Shown here: positions 40,202-49,942 of the stretch, piece by piece | Position numbering within the stretch: position 1 is the stretch's first letter | Layout: each line of letters opens with the position of its first letter | DNA from: Lewinellaceae bacterium | GTDB taxonomy: Bacteria; Bacteroidota; Bacteroidia; Chitinophagales; Saprospiraceae | Direction: 5' to 3' | Assembly: GCA_020636435.1 (NCBI GenBank) | Contig: JACJXX010000002.1 | Coordinates: 3,596,001 to 3,660,000 of the forward strand | DNA length: 64,000 bases | Translations under genes and position numbers: made by a program | Notes under the pieces: generated by a model | Database searches by the model: none | What the model saw: the letters and a program-made list of their open reading frames with translations, nothing else | Told to the model about the DNA's origin: nothing

Positions 40202-41779
40202 CTAGAAATTCACCCGCTCCAGGCGGATGTCCATCTTTTTTTCCTTCTGATAATACTCCCATACCGCGATGTAGCCCGTCTTGGCAGGCAGCACCCGCAG
40301 CTCTTCGGCGTCGGTGGCCAGGTCGATCTTATCGGAAGACAGTTCCCCGTCCAGGTAATTGACGGCGCCGTACACCAGGCCATTCTTTTCGCCTTTGCGC
40401 ATTTCAAAATCGGTGTAGCCTACTGAAAAGAGATCGTCTTTCTTTTGGGTGAACACATAATCATAGCCATTGAAATAAAGCACGATCAGGGAGAGGACCT
40501 GAGGGCTCATGTAGGCTGCGCCGGCGGGAAGGTAAACATCGTGTTTGCTCTTCTCGATGCGGGTAACGGCTTTCAGCTCAAACTCCGGGCTGAACTCAAA
40601 CACGTAGAGGTCTTCCACCACGATCTTGGAAGTGCTGCCGCCTCCTCCACCCATGTTGAGCACCTTGCCGGCTACCCCTAAGGCGTCGGTGGTTTTGCGG
40701 TAGCTCTCGGCCACACCGAAAACCGAACCGGAGGGCGTGGGGATGAAATCGTGGAAAAAGAGGTATCCCACATCCTCGATCTTGCCTTTGTCATTGGCTG
40801 GCAGCAGTTGGCTCACATCCTTTGCCCAGGAGACGTAACGGCGGTTGCTGATCTCGCCATCCAGGCTCATGGTGAAGGTGCACAGGCCGAGGCTGTTCTC
40901 CTTGGCCGTCTTGGCGTCTTTGTCGAAGTACTGCCCAAAGTAGCGCACGGCGCCGTCCTGCATCCAGGCGTTGGCCACCATGATGGCATACTTCGAATCT
41001 TCGATAGGTTTTTCGAACAGCTTTTTGCCGGTAGCCAGGTCAGTTCCCAACACGAAATACTCGAGGTCTTTGCTCATCAACTTGCTGCGCTTGACCACCG
41101 TGCTGACAAGCACATCGTCGCTGGCTGCCAGGAAAGAAGCCTGCTCCCACTCGCCGTTATCTTCCGGAGATTGCAGCGACCAGGCTTTTTCGCGGCCGTT
41201 GTCCTCGGGAATGAAATGTATGGTGTAATAAGTAGGGCTCATGGCGCCTTTGCGGGTGTCGACGGAATAATTGACGAAGCCCTTGCCCGGTATGGCAAAC
41301 AGCGTCTGGTCGCCCAGCCCGGCGGCGCTGGCGCCGGAAGCTTTGTACCTGGGAGAGTCGAAAGTGCCGAACGGCAATTTTTTGCTGCCGATCCGCTCCC
41401 CCGCTTTATCCAGCAAACGGATGGTGAATTCCTCCTCCTTGCTGTTGCTGAATTTCAGGGCCAACGCGTTTCCGTTGTAGGCCCCTTCCTGAAGCTCCAG
41501 GTACTTGTCGCCGGTGAAGGATTTTTTGCCAACCTGCTCCAGGTTTTGATCCAGCAGGGACAATACGTACTTGCGTTCGCTTTTCTTGCCGCCTTCTGTT
41601 TCATAAAAGAAGAAGTAACCGGAAACCGCGTCGGCGTCCTTAACAGGCCCGAAATTGCGCAGGTTGACGTTGAAGATGTCCTCAATGGATTTTTTCTGGG
41701 TAAAAGCTGGAGCAAAGGCCAGCAAAACAAACAAGGATGTGGCGAAAAGGACCGCAATAGCCCGTTTGAATGGGTTCAT
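40202..41779 (-). CDS. Secreted protein, unknown
   Basis: A 525-residue protein with a signal peptide (AIAVLFATSLFVLLAFAPAFTQ), then repeated segments resembling beta-propeller blades: KYVLSLLDQNLEQVGKKSF, FTIRLLDKAGERIGSKKLPF, and YVFEFSPEFELKAVTRIEKS. A Gly-rich run NMGGGGGSTSK separates two halves. It is probably periplasmic or surface-exposed. No catalytic motif is recognised. It shares strand with the M48 protease gene 33 bases upstream and may be co-transcribed with it. Confidence 0.8.
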   Translation of the reverse strand: MNPFKRAIAVLFATSLFVLLAFAPAFTQKKSIEDIFNVNLRNFGPVKDADAVSGYFFFYETEGGKKSERKYVLSLLDQNLEQVGKKSFTGDKYLELQEGAYNGNALALKFSNSKEEEFTIRLLDKAGERIGSKKLPFGTFDSPRYKASGASAAGLGDQTLFAIPGKGFVNYSVDTRKGAMSPTYYTIHFIPEDNGREKAWSLQSPEDNGEWEQASFLAASDDVLVSTVVKRSKLMSKDLEYFVLGTDLATGKKLFEKPIEDSKYAIMVANAWMQDGAVRYFGQYFDKDAKTAKENSLGLCTFTMSLDGEISNRRYVSWAKDVSQLLPANDKGKIEDVGYLFFHDFIPTPSGSVFGVAESYRKTTDALGVAGKVLNMGGGGGSTSKIVVEDLYVFEFSPEFELKAVTRIEKSKHDVYLPAGAAYMSPQVLSLIVLYFNGYDYVFTQKKDDLFSVGYTDFEMRKGEKNGLVYGAVNYLDGELSSDKIDLATDAEELRVLPAKTGYIAVWEYYQKEKKMDIRLERVNF

Positions 41780-41812
41780 GTTTTGGTTGTTTTGGTTTAT
41801 GAAAGCGATTGA

Positions 41813-43162
41813 TTATTTGCCATAGTGTTTTTGGCTCTCCCGCAGTGCCGACAGGAAGCGCTCATAGCTGGAAAACTGCGCTTCCCGCTCTTTCAGGAAG
41901 TGATAGGACAAGGCGGCCAGTTCTCTTATCCTCAGGTTGTGCAGCAGCAGGCACAGTTGCCGGAAATCGGGCTGCAGGCTGTGGCCGGGCAACGGCACAT
42001 GCTCTTCCATGTCGTGGTTTTCCATGGCGCTGCGCACCTGCAACAAGCAAAGCCCCACCATCGTATTCAGGTAAGGGTCTTCAGGGTAAAGCCGGAGCAA
42101 TTTCAGGCACTGATAAAGGGCGGCGGCCGTGGCGCCGAAAGCGTACAGCCCTTCGACCAGCTCGTAGTCGGCGGCCCGCACCCACTGCCGGAAGTTCAGG
42201 GAGTCCTGCAAATAAACATTGCCGCCGGCAGGTTGCTTCATCTCAGCCGAAACATTCAGCAATTGGATGCGCTCCTGGCAAGCGGGGTGGGTGCGCAGAG
42301 AGTCAGGATGGAACACCTCCTCCTCCGATTCCCCCATGCTGCCCCCGAACATCGACGCCTCTTCCTCCAGCCACCGGCTTTTGAAGGGGTAGCCCCTGGT
42401 TGCCAGCGCCGCTTTCAGGTCCAGCGGTTCGGGGTATTTTTCCCGGTCGATGCTATCCAGCAACTCCAGGCAGCGGATCGCCTGCCGGACGTCGTAGGAA
42501 GTATTGGCGAAATAGGCCAGCCCCCGGGCGTCGGCCTGCGCCTCCTGCTCCCGGTTTTGGCGGCGGTTGTCGTAAATGACTTTTCCCAGCAAACCGAGCG
42601 CTTCCGTATTAGCGCCCGCTTTGCCCAGGCGTTTTATCTTTTTCTGCAGGCCCTTATCGTCAACAACAGCGCCGTACTGTTCCACACTGGCCTCCAGGTG
42701 CTGAAGGGTGTAATGGGCTATTTCGTGGCAAAGCACAAAAGCCAGCTGGCTCTCGTTTTCCAGGCGGCGCAACAGCCCCAGGTTGATCAGGATGGCGCCG
42801 TCGCCCAAACTGGCGGCGTTGGGTTCGGCGTATCGGCTGGGCAGCACGACGATATCGTCAGCCGGGATGTCCGGGTTGGCGCGGCAAATTTCCGCCACCA
42901 CGCTGTCGAGGAAGGGCTGGAGGGCGGATCCGTATAAAAAGTGCTGGTTTTGAACGGCGTATTGGAGGTAGTTGTAGCGGCCTTCGTACGCTTCTTTCAG
43001 CCATTCGTTGCTGTTGGCGGGCAGGCGGGACAGCCACAGTTGGCGTTTGGCCTCCACCGCTTGCCGGGCAAGGGCCGTGTCAGCCGCTAAGGGTTGGTAA
43101 GCCTGGCAAAATGCAATGGCAAAATGCAACTGGAGGATACAGAAAATAGCGATCTGGCGCAT
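41813..43162 (-). CDS. M48-family zinc metallopeptidase
   Basis: A 449-residue secreted peptidase. A signal peptide (AIFCILQLHFAIAFCQA) precedes the zinc motif HEIAH (His146, Glu147, His150), and the downstream EQEAQADARGLAYFA supplies the Glu/Asp third-ligand region typical of M48. The second half is a helical, TPR-like region (YELVEGLYAFGATAAALYQCLKLL, LNTMVGLCLLQVR), as in BepA-type proteins that serve outer-membrane protein quality control. A longer frame from 43207 lacks a signal at its start, so the ATG at 43162 is preferred. Confidence 0.9.
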   Translation of the reverse strand: MRQIAIFCILQLHFAIAFCQAYQPLAADTALARQAVEAKRQLWLSRLPANSNEWLKEAYEGRYNYLQYAVQNQHFLYGSALQPFLDSVVAEICRANPDIPADDIVVLPSRYAEPNAASLGDGAILINLGLLRRLENESQLAFVLCHEIAHYTLQHLEASVEQYGAVVDDKGLQKKIKRLGKAGANTEALGLLGKVIYDNRRQNREQEAQADARGLAYFANTSYDVRQAIRCLELLDSIDREKYPEPLDLKAALATRGYPFKSRWLEEEASMFGGSMGESEEEVFHPDSLRTHPACQERIQLLNVSAEMKQPAGGNVYLQDSLNFRQWVRAADYELVEGLYAFGATAAALYQCLKLLRLYPEDPYLNTMVGLCLLQVRSAMENHDMEEHVPLPGHSLQPDFRQLCLLLHNLRIRELAALSYHFLKEREAQFSSYERFLSALRESQKHYGK

Positions 43163-43331
43163 GGGGTTTGAACGGGTTTTTGGGATGTTGTATCGTTTCT
43201 GAGCCAAAGATAGGAAAATTTGGGGGACTATTTTGTGGGACTTTGGTTATAGAAGGAGGCTCTTGCTTTACTACACAGCGGGCCGAAGAGTGGGGCTTCC
43301 TACTCTGCCCTGCAGCAGGCAGCATTTCGCT
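43163..43331. other. Trailer side of CRISPR array 1
   Basis: No gene. The last bases, GGCAGCATTTCGCTTCGTTC (43317-43336), recur at the trailer end of array 2 (61284-61303 and 61450-61469). They lead into a degenerate repeat. Confidence 0.55.
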
Positions 43332-46300
43332 TCGTTCATCCTACTCTGATCTGGATATGCGCTCTGACTTTGGGCTGTTTTACATTCAACATCAGTGCCT
43401 TCATCGGGTCTTAATCCTACTCTGATCTGGATATGCGCTCTGACAACCGCGTACACCGCATGGAAGCGGCGCAAGGATTTTTGTCTTAATCCTACTCTGA
43501 TCTGGATATGCGCTCTGACCTGGAGATGATGGGCTTCCCGCCCCGTTGGCTGGAGTCTTAATCCTACTCTGATCTGGATATGCGCTCTGACAAGAACTTG
43601 AAAGAAACGATGCAACGCGAGATTGGGTCTTAATCCTACTCTGATCTGGATATGCGCTCTGACGGGCAAATAAAAATTCCCTTGTTGTGCCACAATGTGT
43701 CTTAATCCTACTCTGATCTGGATATGCGCTCTGACCCCAGAGCGCATAGGGCGTTATGCAAGATCCCCCGGGTCTTAATCCTACTCTGATCTGGATATGC
43801 GCTCTGACCAATCCTGCCAAACCGGATCTTATGGGCAAGTATGGGTCTTAATCCTACTCTGATCTGGATATGCACTCTGACAGATACACAACTATTTAAT
43901 AGTTGCGATCCAGACGAATCTTAATCCTACTCTGATCTGGATATGCGCTCTGACAGGTAAGATAGACTGTTTGGGACATTTGTTAGCTATTGTCTTAATC
44001 CTACTCTGATCTGGATATGTACTCTGACTGTAATAACATGACTAAACAACTTAGAAATTTTGCGTCTTAATCCTACTCTGGTCTGGATATGTACTCTGAC
44101 TTGAGCCAGGGGTTCCAATGGAATTGTATTTTGGGCAGTCTTAATCCTACTCTGGTCTGGATATGTACTCTGACCGTACACCATAGAAGGCGATATAGAA
44201 ATCGAACTCCGGTCTTAATCCTACTCTGGTCTGGATATGTACTCTGACCCGCTAAAATTCGATGCCAGCATTGGCCATCCAGTTGCGTCTTAATCCTACT
44301 CTGGTCTGGATATGTACTCTGACCAGTGAAACATACAGGGCGGATTATTATAGGGACAGGTCTTAATCCTACTCTGGTCTGGATATGTACTCTGACCCTT
44401 GAAAGCGATTCAGGAAAACCCAGAACTTCTGGTCTTAATCCTACTCTGGTCTGGATATGTACTCTGACTCCGGGCAATCCCTGGACTACTTCAAGATGGA
44501 AAGCCACGGTCTTAATCCTACTCTGGTCTGGATATGTACTCTGACGGCGCAGTAACCGTCGAAAAGGAAAATATTAGGGTCTTAATCCTACTCTGGTCTG
44601 GATATGTACTCTGACCATTGGCAAGTTGCCAAATGGTTCAAATTCCAGGTCTTAATCCTACTCTGGTCTGGATATGTACTCTGACGCTGGCATCTATGGA
44701 AGAAACCGAATGGCTGGAAAAGTCTTAATCCTACTCTGGTCTGGATATGTACTCTGACCGGCCCGGCGTTCCCGGAAGACAAATTACAGAAATCGTCTTA
44801 ATCCTACTCTGGTCTGGATATGTACTCTGACCAGGTGCTGTGCGTGACGACAACCCCGAAGCTGTTTAGTCTTAATCCTACTCTGGTCTGGATATGTACT
44901 CTGACATTTAATAATCATGAATTACACTAATGGTCAAATCGGTCTTAATCCTACTCTGGTCTGGATATGTACTCTGACGGGTAGTTCAGAGTGCCAATGA
45001 TTCGTACAGTATGCGTCTTAATCCTACTCTGGTCTGGATTTGTACTCTGACTTGCGCCGACAGTGAGGTTGGGCACCTCAAAGACCCGTCTTAATCCTAC
45101 TCTGGTCTGGATATGTACTCTGACGGCTGCTAGTAGTCCGTGACGATGCTTCCTTTTTCAGTCTTAATCCTACTCTGGTCTGGATATGTACTCTGACCTT
45201 AAAAAGGAAACGGCATGAAACGCGGCATCCTGGTCTTAATCCTACTCTGGTCTGGATATGTACTCTGACCTATGATGAGCTGGCTGGATCATTCCAATCC
45301 AACCTGGTCTTAATCCTACTCTGGTCTGGATATGTACTCTGACTACCACAACAACAGTGGCAGAAACGTAGAACTTCCACGTCTTAATCCTACTCTGGTC
45401 TGGATATGTACTCTGACTTATACATGCAGGATGGAAATACTTCAGACATGAAGAGTCTTAATCCTACTCTGGTCTGGATATGTACTCTGACCTGTCGAAA
45501 AAATACAAACAAGACGTGACGGTTAGTCTTAATCCTACTCTGGTCTGGATATGTACTCTGACGAAAGGGATTCAGATGAAGAAGAGAGGAAAACTGGTCT
45601 TAATCCTACTCTGGTCTGGATATGTACTCTGACATCTTTGATACCTTTAGTCCTGCTCTTTTGCCTTTGCGGGTCTTAATCCTACTCTGGTCTGGATATG
45701 TACTCTGACCGGTCGAACAACCAACGACAGGCGCAGTACCGGCATTGTCTTAATCCTACTCTGGTCTGGATATGTACTCTGACCGGGGAATACAACAACC
45801 CAATATTGCCAGCCAAAGAGTCTTAATCCTACTCTGGTCTGGATATGTACTCTGACGGTTACAAGGTGGGAACGTGCGAAGAAAAAAGCGGGAGTCTTAA
45901 TCCTACTCTGGTCTGGATATGTACTCTGACAGTACGCGGCTATTTTGCAGGACGAAAACGAGCAAAAGTCTTAATCCTACTCTGGTCTGGATATGTACTC
46001 TGACGAACGGCCTAAACCCTGTTGTGGCTGTATCGTTTGGGTCTTAATCCTACTCTGGTCTGGATATGTACTCTGACCCCGGTTGACAACCGGGTAAAGA
46101 ACATCCCTACGGCGTCTTAATCCTACTCTGGTCTGGATATGTACTCTGACACCTACCTATCTCATCCTCTACGTCTACTATGTCTTTTGTCTTAATCCTA
46201 CTCTGGTCTGGATATGTACTCTGACATAATGGAGCTGGTACTTAGGGATGGCATCCTAAGGGTCTTAATCCTACTCTGGTCTGGATATGTACTCTGACAG

Positions 46301-47242
46301 AAACTCCTACCACGTAAGGGCAAGACTAAGTAATCGTCTTAATCCTACTCTGGTCTGGATATGTACTCTGACCCGCCCATTCAGAGCGTAGACATTGACT
46401 ACAGCCGAGTCTTAATCCTACTCTGGTCTGGATATGTACTCTGACGTGAACAAAGATGGTCAATCAGTGGACAAGTCCGGGTCTTAATCCTACTCTGGTC
46501 TGGATATGTACTCTGACGAATTGGTCTGAACATTGCGAAGGGCTAGTCATGTCTTAATCCTACTCTGGTCTGGATATGTACTCTGACGTGGGGGTTCGAG
46601 GAGTAAAGTGTTAAAGTTTTACGATTGTCTTAATCCTACTCTGGTCTGGATATGTACTCTGACTCTGGTACGTCGTGGAAGGCCGGGAGGAAATCATCGG
46701 TCTTAATCCTACTCTGGTCTGGATATGTACTCTGACTGTTTGTCATGGGGCCTACCGTTTTTTAGGGATTATGGGTCTTAATCCTACTCTGGTCTGGATA
46801 TGTACTCTGACAAAGAAAGGAGTACATCGTATTCAGCAAAGGTCTTAATCCTACTCTGGTCTGGATATGTACTCTGACGACGATTGAAGAAGGAATCAAG
46901 TTTGGCATTAATGGTCTTAATCCTACTCTGGTCTGGATATGTACTCTGACAATACGACGAGGAAATTATGCATATAAGCTCTTACGAGTCTTAATCCTAC
47001 TCTGGTCTGGATATGTACTCTGACGGCTGCGGTAGCGGCCTTTCGCAATCATTTCCACCAGTCTTAATCCTACTCTGGTCTGGATATGTACTCTGACTGC
47101 AGCATTTATGTTTGAAGCAGCGTGCACTATTGTCTTAATCCTACTCTGGTCTGGATATGTACTCTGACAAATTCAAGAAATGAATCAGCAGGAGCTCCAG
47201 GCAGCGTCTTAATCCTACTCTGGTCTGGATATGTACTCTGAC
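43332..47242 (-). CRISPR. CRISPR array 1: 53 repeats of 37 bp plus one degenerate terminal repeat
   Basis: Full repeats start at 43408, 43483, 43555 and so on to 47206. Spacers are 30-39 bases. In crRNA orientation (minus strand) the repeat begins GTCAGAG and ends GGATTAAGAC, giving an 8-base ATTAAGAC handle. Six leader-distal repeats carry CG at positions 8-9 and T at 20. From 44064 on all carry TA and C. Mixed forms lie between (43845: TG at 8-9; 43918: altered last base; 43992: TA with T at 20). The repeat at 45015 has a private change. The terminal repeat at 43332-43368 has lost the GTCTTAA part. The leader is on the right, next to cas2. Confidence 0.98.
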
Positions 47243-47335
47243 TCTATTTTTCACATCGTGCTGTCCACCAATCACTTAGCATGCTGAATTTGTAAATTTT
47301 AACACTTTTTAACATGGGTTTTTCCGGTTTTAGCA
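47243..47335 (-). promoter_or_regulatory. Leader of CRISPR array 1
   Basis: The sequence next to the newest repeat shares TCTATTTT(T/C)CACATC and TTTAACACTTTTTAACATGG plus a following T-run with the right flank of array 2 (62628-62716). The middle is not conserved. Transcription runs left into the array. Confidence 0.8.
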
Positions 47336-47379
47336 GTTTTTGAGGTGGAAAATGTGACAGTGAAGCTACGTTTTTTCCA

Positions 47380-47865
47380 TCAATAAAACAAGGTGTTGGG
47401 CGGATCGGTGAGGGATTGCACCTGAATATCTTTGCCGATGATCTTCATGCTGCTGATGGTGGCGGCCTGTACCGGTACGAGCAGGATGCTGTCCTGGTTG
47501 TCGTAGGCCTGTTGTACTTCCCGGAGGGTATCGTTGATCTCCTGGAAGGCTTGCTGGGGGGTGCGGGCCATATAGACTGACTTCTGGATGCGGATGCAGC
47601 CTTTGCTCAGCAGGTATTTGGCGATGTGGTTGCGGACGCGGTCGTCCTCAATGTCGTACATGACGAGAAACAGCATATCATAAGGATTATCGGAAGGGCG
47701 GTTAACCAATTGGAGAATTTGGCGGATGCGCTCGTTGAGCGGCTGGCTTTCTTCAGGCGGTTCCTGAGCCCTTTGTTTGTCTGGCGCCTGGCTTTCCAGT
47801 CCGGCTTCGCGAATCTTTCGCAGCTTTTCTTTGAGGTTGTAGGCTATTTTCCTGGGCCGGGCCAT
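47380..47865 (-). CDS. cas2: CRISPR-associated Cas2 with N-terminal extension
   Basis: A 161-residue protein. The Cas2 core is residues about 62-161: MLFLVMYDIEDDRVRNHIAK with the conserved Asp71, then GCIRIQKSVYMA and a C-terminal strand IIGKDIQVQSL. Typical Cas2 is 85-110 residues. Here about 60 extra residues precede it: a basic stretch (MARPRKIAYNLKEKLRKIRE), a Gln/Glu/Pro-rich linker, and a short helix NERIRQILQLVN. Cas2 bridges two Cas1 dimers in the integrase. It is 3 bases after the primase-like gene and is the last cas gene before the array leader. Confidence 0.92.
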   Translation of the reverse strand: MARPRKIAYNLKEKLRKIREAGLESQAPDKQRAQEPPEESQPLNERIRQILQLVNRPSDNPYDMLFLVMYDIEDDRVRNHIAKYLLSKGCIRIQKSVYMARTPQQAFQEINDTLREVQQAYDNQDSILLVPVQAATISSMKIIGKDIQVQSLTDPPNTLFY

Positions 47866-47868
47866 GGA

Positions 47869-48882
47869 TCAGTTATTTTCACCGTTCAACAATTCGTAGA
47901 GGAGCTGATGGGCAATGTTCGCCAACTCGGCGTGGCTGCCGCTTTTGGTCGTCTTGACTACCGAGAAGCCTCTCTTGCCGAAAAAGACATTCACCTCCGC
48001 CCAATGCTGGCCGGCAGCGACGGTTAGTTTTTTACCATACTGAATAGACTCCACCTTAGCCAGGCCAATACCCAACTCCTGCAGGGCCTGTTCTACCCGG
48101 GGCATGACCGACTCCAGTTCGGGCGGCACATAGGCGTCCCGTTTTTTCCGGGGCCGGAAATTGGGGTTGAGCTTTTGCTTGATCTGCAGCAGCACCTCAT
48201 CACTCAGGGGTTCTTTGTCGGTTTTTTCTCCGGCAGGCGATTGCTCCCGGAGGGCTTTGTGGGCAATGGCTACCTCGCGCTGGGCATCCGGCAGGCTGGC
48301 GTCGAAGAACTGCTCCAGCGCCACAGACTCTGCCTGAGGGTTGAAATAGGCATGCGGGTCGACGCTGAAAAAACAGGCGCGGGTGGTGTCGTGGGTGCGG
48401 GTGTCGATCACCTTTTCCAACTGATACTGTAAGGCAAGGGCCTGGAGGAAGGCTTTGTAGAACAAGGCGTACAAGCCGGGGTCGAAACACGGTGCCGTCA
48501 ATTTGAACAGCAGCTTCAGCCCGTCGCCGCCCGGAGAAGTAAACAACAGGAGCAAACGGCTATCCTGACATAACCGCTCCGCTACTTCCCGCCGCGAGAG
48601 TTGCGCCTGCTCAAAATGGTCGAGGTCGATGACGAAATACTGGATGGCGGCAAAATTTTCGCGCCGCCGGTAAGGCGGATGGAAACTGCCGCAAACAAAA
48701 TAAGGCAGCTGCTTTTTGAGGCGGGCGTACTGCTTGGCATCCATCGTGCGTACCATACGAAGGCGTTCGACCTGCTGCCGCAGGTTGTCTTTCGGGCGGG
48801 CAATGCCCTGAAAGACGCGTTCTACCGGAATCTTTCGAAGCTCGTCGTCAGGTTGAGTGATGTTCAATCCAAAATACAGCAT
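47869..48882 (-). CDS. VirE_N/BT4734-like primase-domain protein in the adaptation module
   Basis: A 337-residue protein. The N-terminal part (about 60-180) matches the VirE_N/BT4734-like archaeo-eukaryotic primase fold: FVIDLDHF with Asp86 and Asp88, TSPGGDGLKLLFKL (115-128), and DTTRACFFSVDPHAYFN (165-181). A linker rich in Lys/Pro (about 225-245) leads to a C-terminal domain (about 245-337: VMPRVEQALQELGIGLAKV, VFFGKRGFSVVKTTKSGSH) that I do not recognise. Located between cas1 and cas2 with 3- and 77-base gaps. A primase or nucleic-acid-binding role in making or finishing prespacers is inference. The family call comes from motifs, not a search. Confidence 0.75.
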   Translation of the reverse strand: MLYFGLNITQPDDELRKIPVERVFQGIARPKDNLRQQVERLRMVRTMDAKQYARLKKQLPYFVCGSFHPPYRRRENFAAIQYFVIDLDHFEQAQLSRREVAERLCQDSRLLLLFTSPGGDGLKLLFKLTAPCFDPGLYALFYKAFLQALALQYQLEKVIDTRTHDTTRACFFSVDPHAYFNPQAESVALEQFFDASLPDAQREVAIAHKALREQSPAGEKTDKEPLSDEVLLQIKQKLNPNFRPRKKRDAYVPPELESVMPRVEQALQELGIGLAKVESIQYGKKLTVAAGQHWAEVNVFFGKRGFSVVKTTKSGSHAELANIAHQLLYELLNGENN

Positions 48883-48959
48883 AATTCAAATTCAATAAAT
48901 TTATCGGAATGGAAGGTTGAAATTGGGAATGCGCGGAGGTACTTACCCTTTCGGCCCCT

Positions 48960-49940
48960 TCACCCAACACTTTGCTGAAAAAACTTTGCCAGCTGGTGCG
49001 CGTACCGCTGGATGTGAAAGGCACGGGACCGTTCCACGCCCTGCTGTTGCACCACCTCCGCCAGGTAGTCGTTCACCGATTGGATGAGGATGCGTTTGCC
49101 CAGCCCCTCCAGCCATACGCCGCCGTTGCGCTCCACGAAGCACTCTTCGGGGAAGGCGTCCTGGCGACATAGTTGTATGGCCACAAAGTCGATCCATACC
49201 CGATATCGTTCGATGACATCGTAGACCAGTACCGGCCGGTTGTAGTCATCGCGGTGAAAAACGCCGATGTAAGGGTCAATGCCCGCTTTGATCAGGGCGC
49301 CTTCCACCTTGCCGTAGAGCATGCCATATCCATAGTTGAGCAGCGCATTGAACCGGTCGGTGGCCGGGTGCTTGCTCCGGCTTTCAAAGCGGTAGGCCGG
49401 CGGCAACACTTCGTTTAAAGCCTGAAAATAGCGCCGCGAGGCGGCCCCTTCCCAGCCGCGCATGGAGGGCGCCACATCGGAGATGACCTCCCCTTCGGCT
49501 TGCCCCAGTTTGTTTTTGTGGTCCTCCAGGGCATTGATGGCACGCTGAATGATGCGCTGGGCTTTGTCGTCTTCCGTTTCCAGCGCCAGCAGGTGGGCGA
49601 TCTGGGTGTCCATTTTGTACTGTAACAGCTCCTTAGCCCAATCCACCGCTTTGGAGGAAAAGATAAATTCCACCTGGTTCTTCCGGATGGTGGAAATGGA
49701 GCCATATTTGATGCTCCACACCCGGCCCTGCGGCATGCCCATTCCGTCGATGAACAGCAGGTCGATCTCGTGTTCAATAGCCAGCAGTACTGCGTCGGAG
49801 CTCACTTTAGCGCCCTTGCTTACCGAGATGGACCGCACCTGGGATGGCGCAATGTGATCTTTGCCTTCCTGGGTGTAAATGACGAAACGGTCGCCTTCGC
49901 GCTGCAGGGAGGTGCCATAGGAATTGAGGATGATGTGCAT
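48960..49940 (-). CDS. cas1: CRISPR-associated endonuclease/integrase Cas1
   Basis: A 326-residue Cas1. It has an N-terminal beta domain (MHIILNSYGTSL, VRSISVSKGAKVSSDAVLLA) and a C-terminal helical catalytic domain with the metal ligands Glu164 (GWEGAASRRYF), His229 (YIGVFHRDDYNRP) and Asp241/Glu244 (LVYDVIER). It integrates prespacers at the leader-repeat junction. There is no fused reverse transcriptase. It starts 2 bases after the helicase gene, so the two are coupled. Confidence 0.97.
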   Translation of the reverse strand: MHIILNSYGTSLQREGDRFVIYTQEGKDHIAPSQVRSISVSKGAKVSSDAVLLAIEHEIDLLFIDGMGMPQGRVWSIKYGSISTIRKNQVEFIFSSKAVDWAKELLQYKMDTQIAHLLALETEDDKAQRIIQRAINALEDHKNKLGQAEGEVISDVAPSMRGWEGAASRRYFQALNEVLPPAYRFESRSKHPATDRFNALLNYGYGMLYGKVEGALIKAGIDPYIGVFHRDDYNRPVLVYDVIERYRVWIDFVAIQLCRQDAFPEECFVERNGGVWLEGLGKRILIQSVNDYLAEVVQQQGVERSRAFHIQRYAHQLAKFFQQSVG

Positions 49941-49942
49941 GG

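Noticed and set aside
43271..44782. Several open frames with repeated SAYPDQSRIKT-like peptides
   Set aside because: They are translations of CRISPR repeats and spacers in array 1; the same happens in array 2 (61400-62514).
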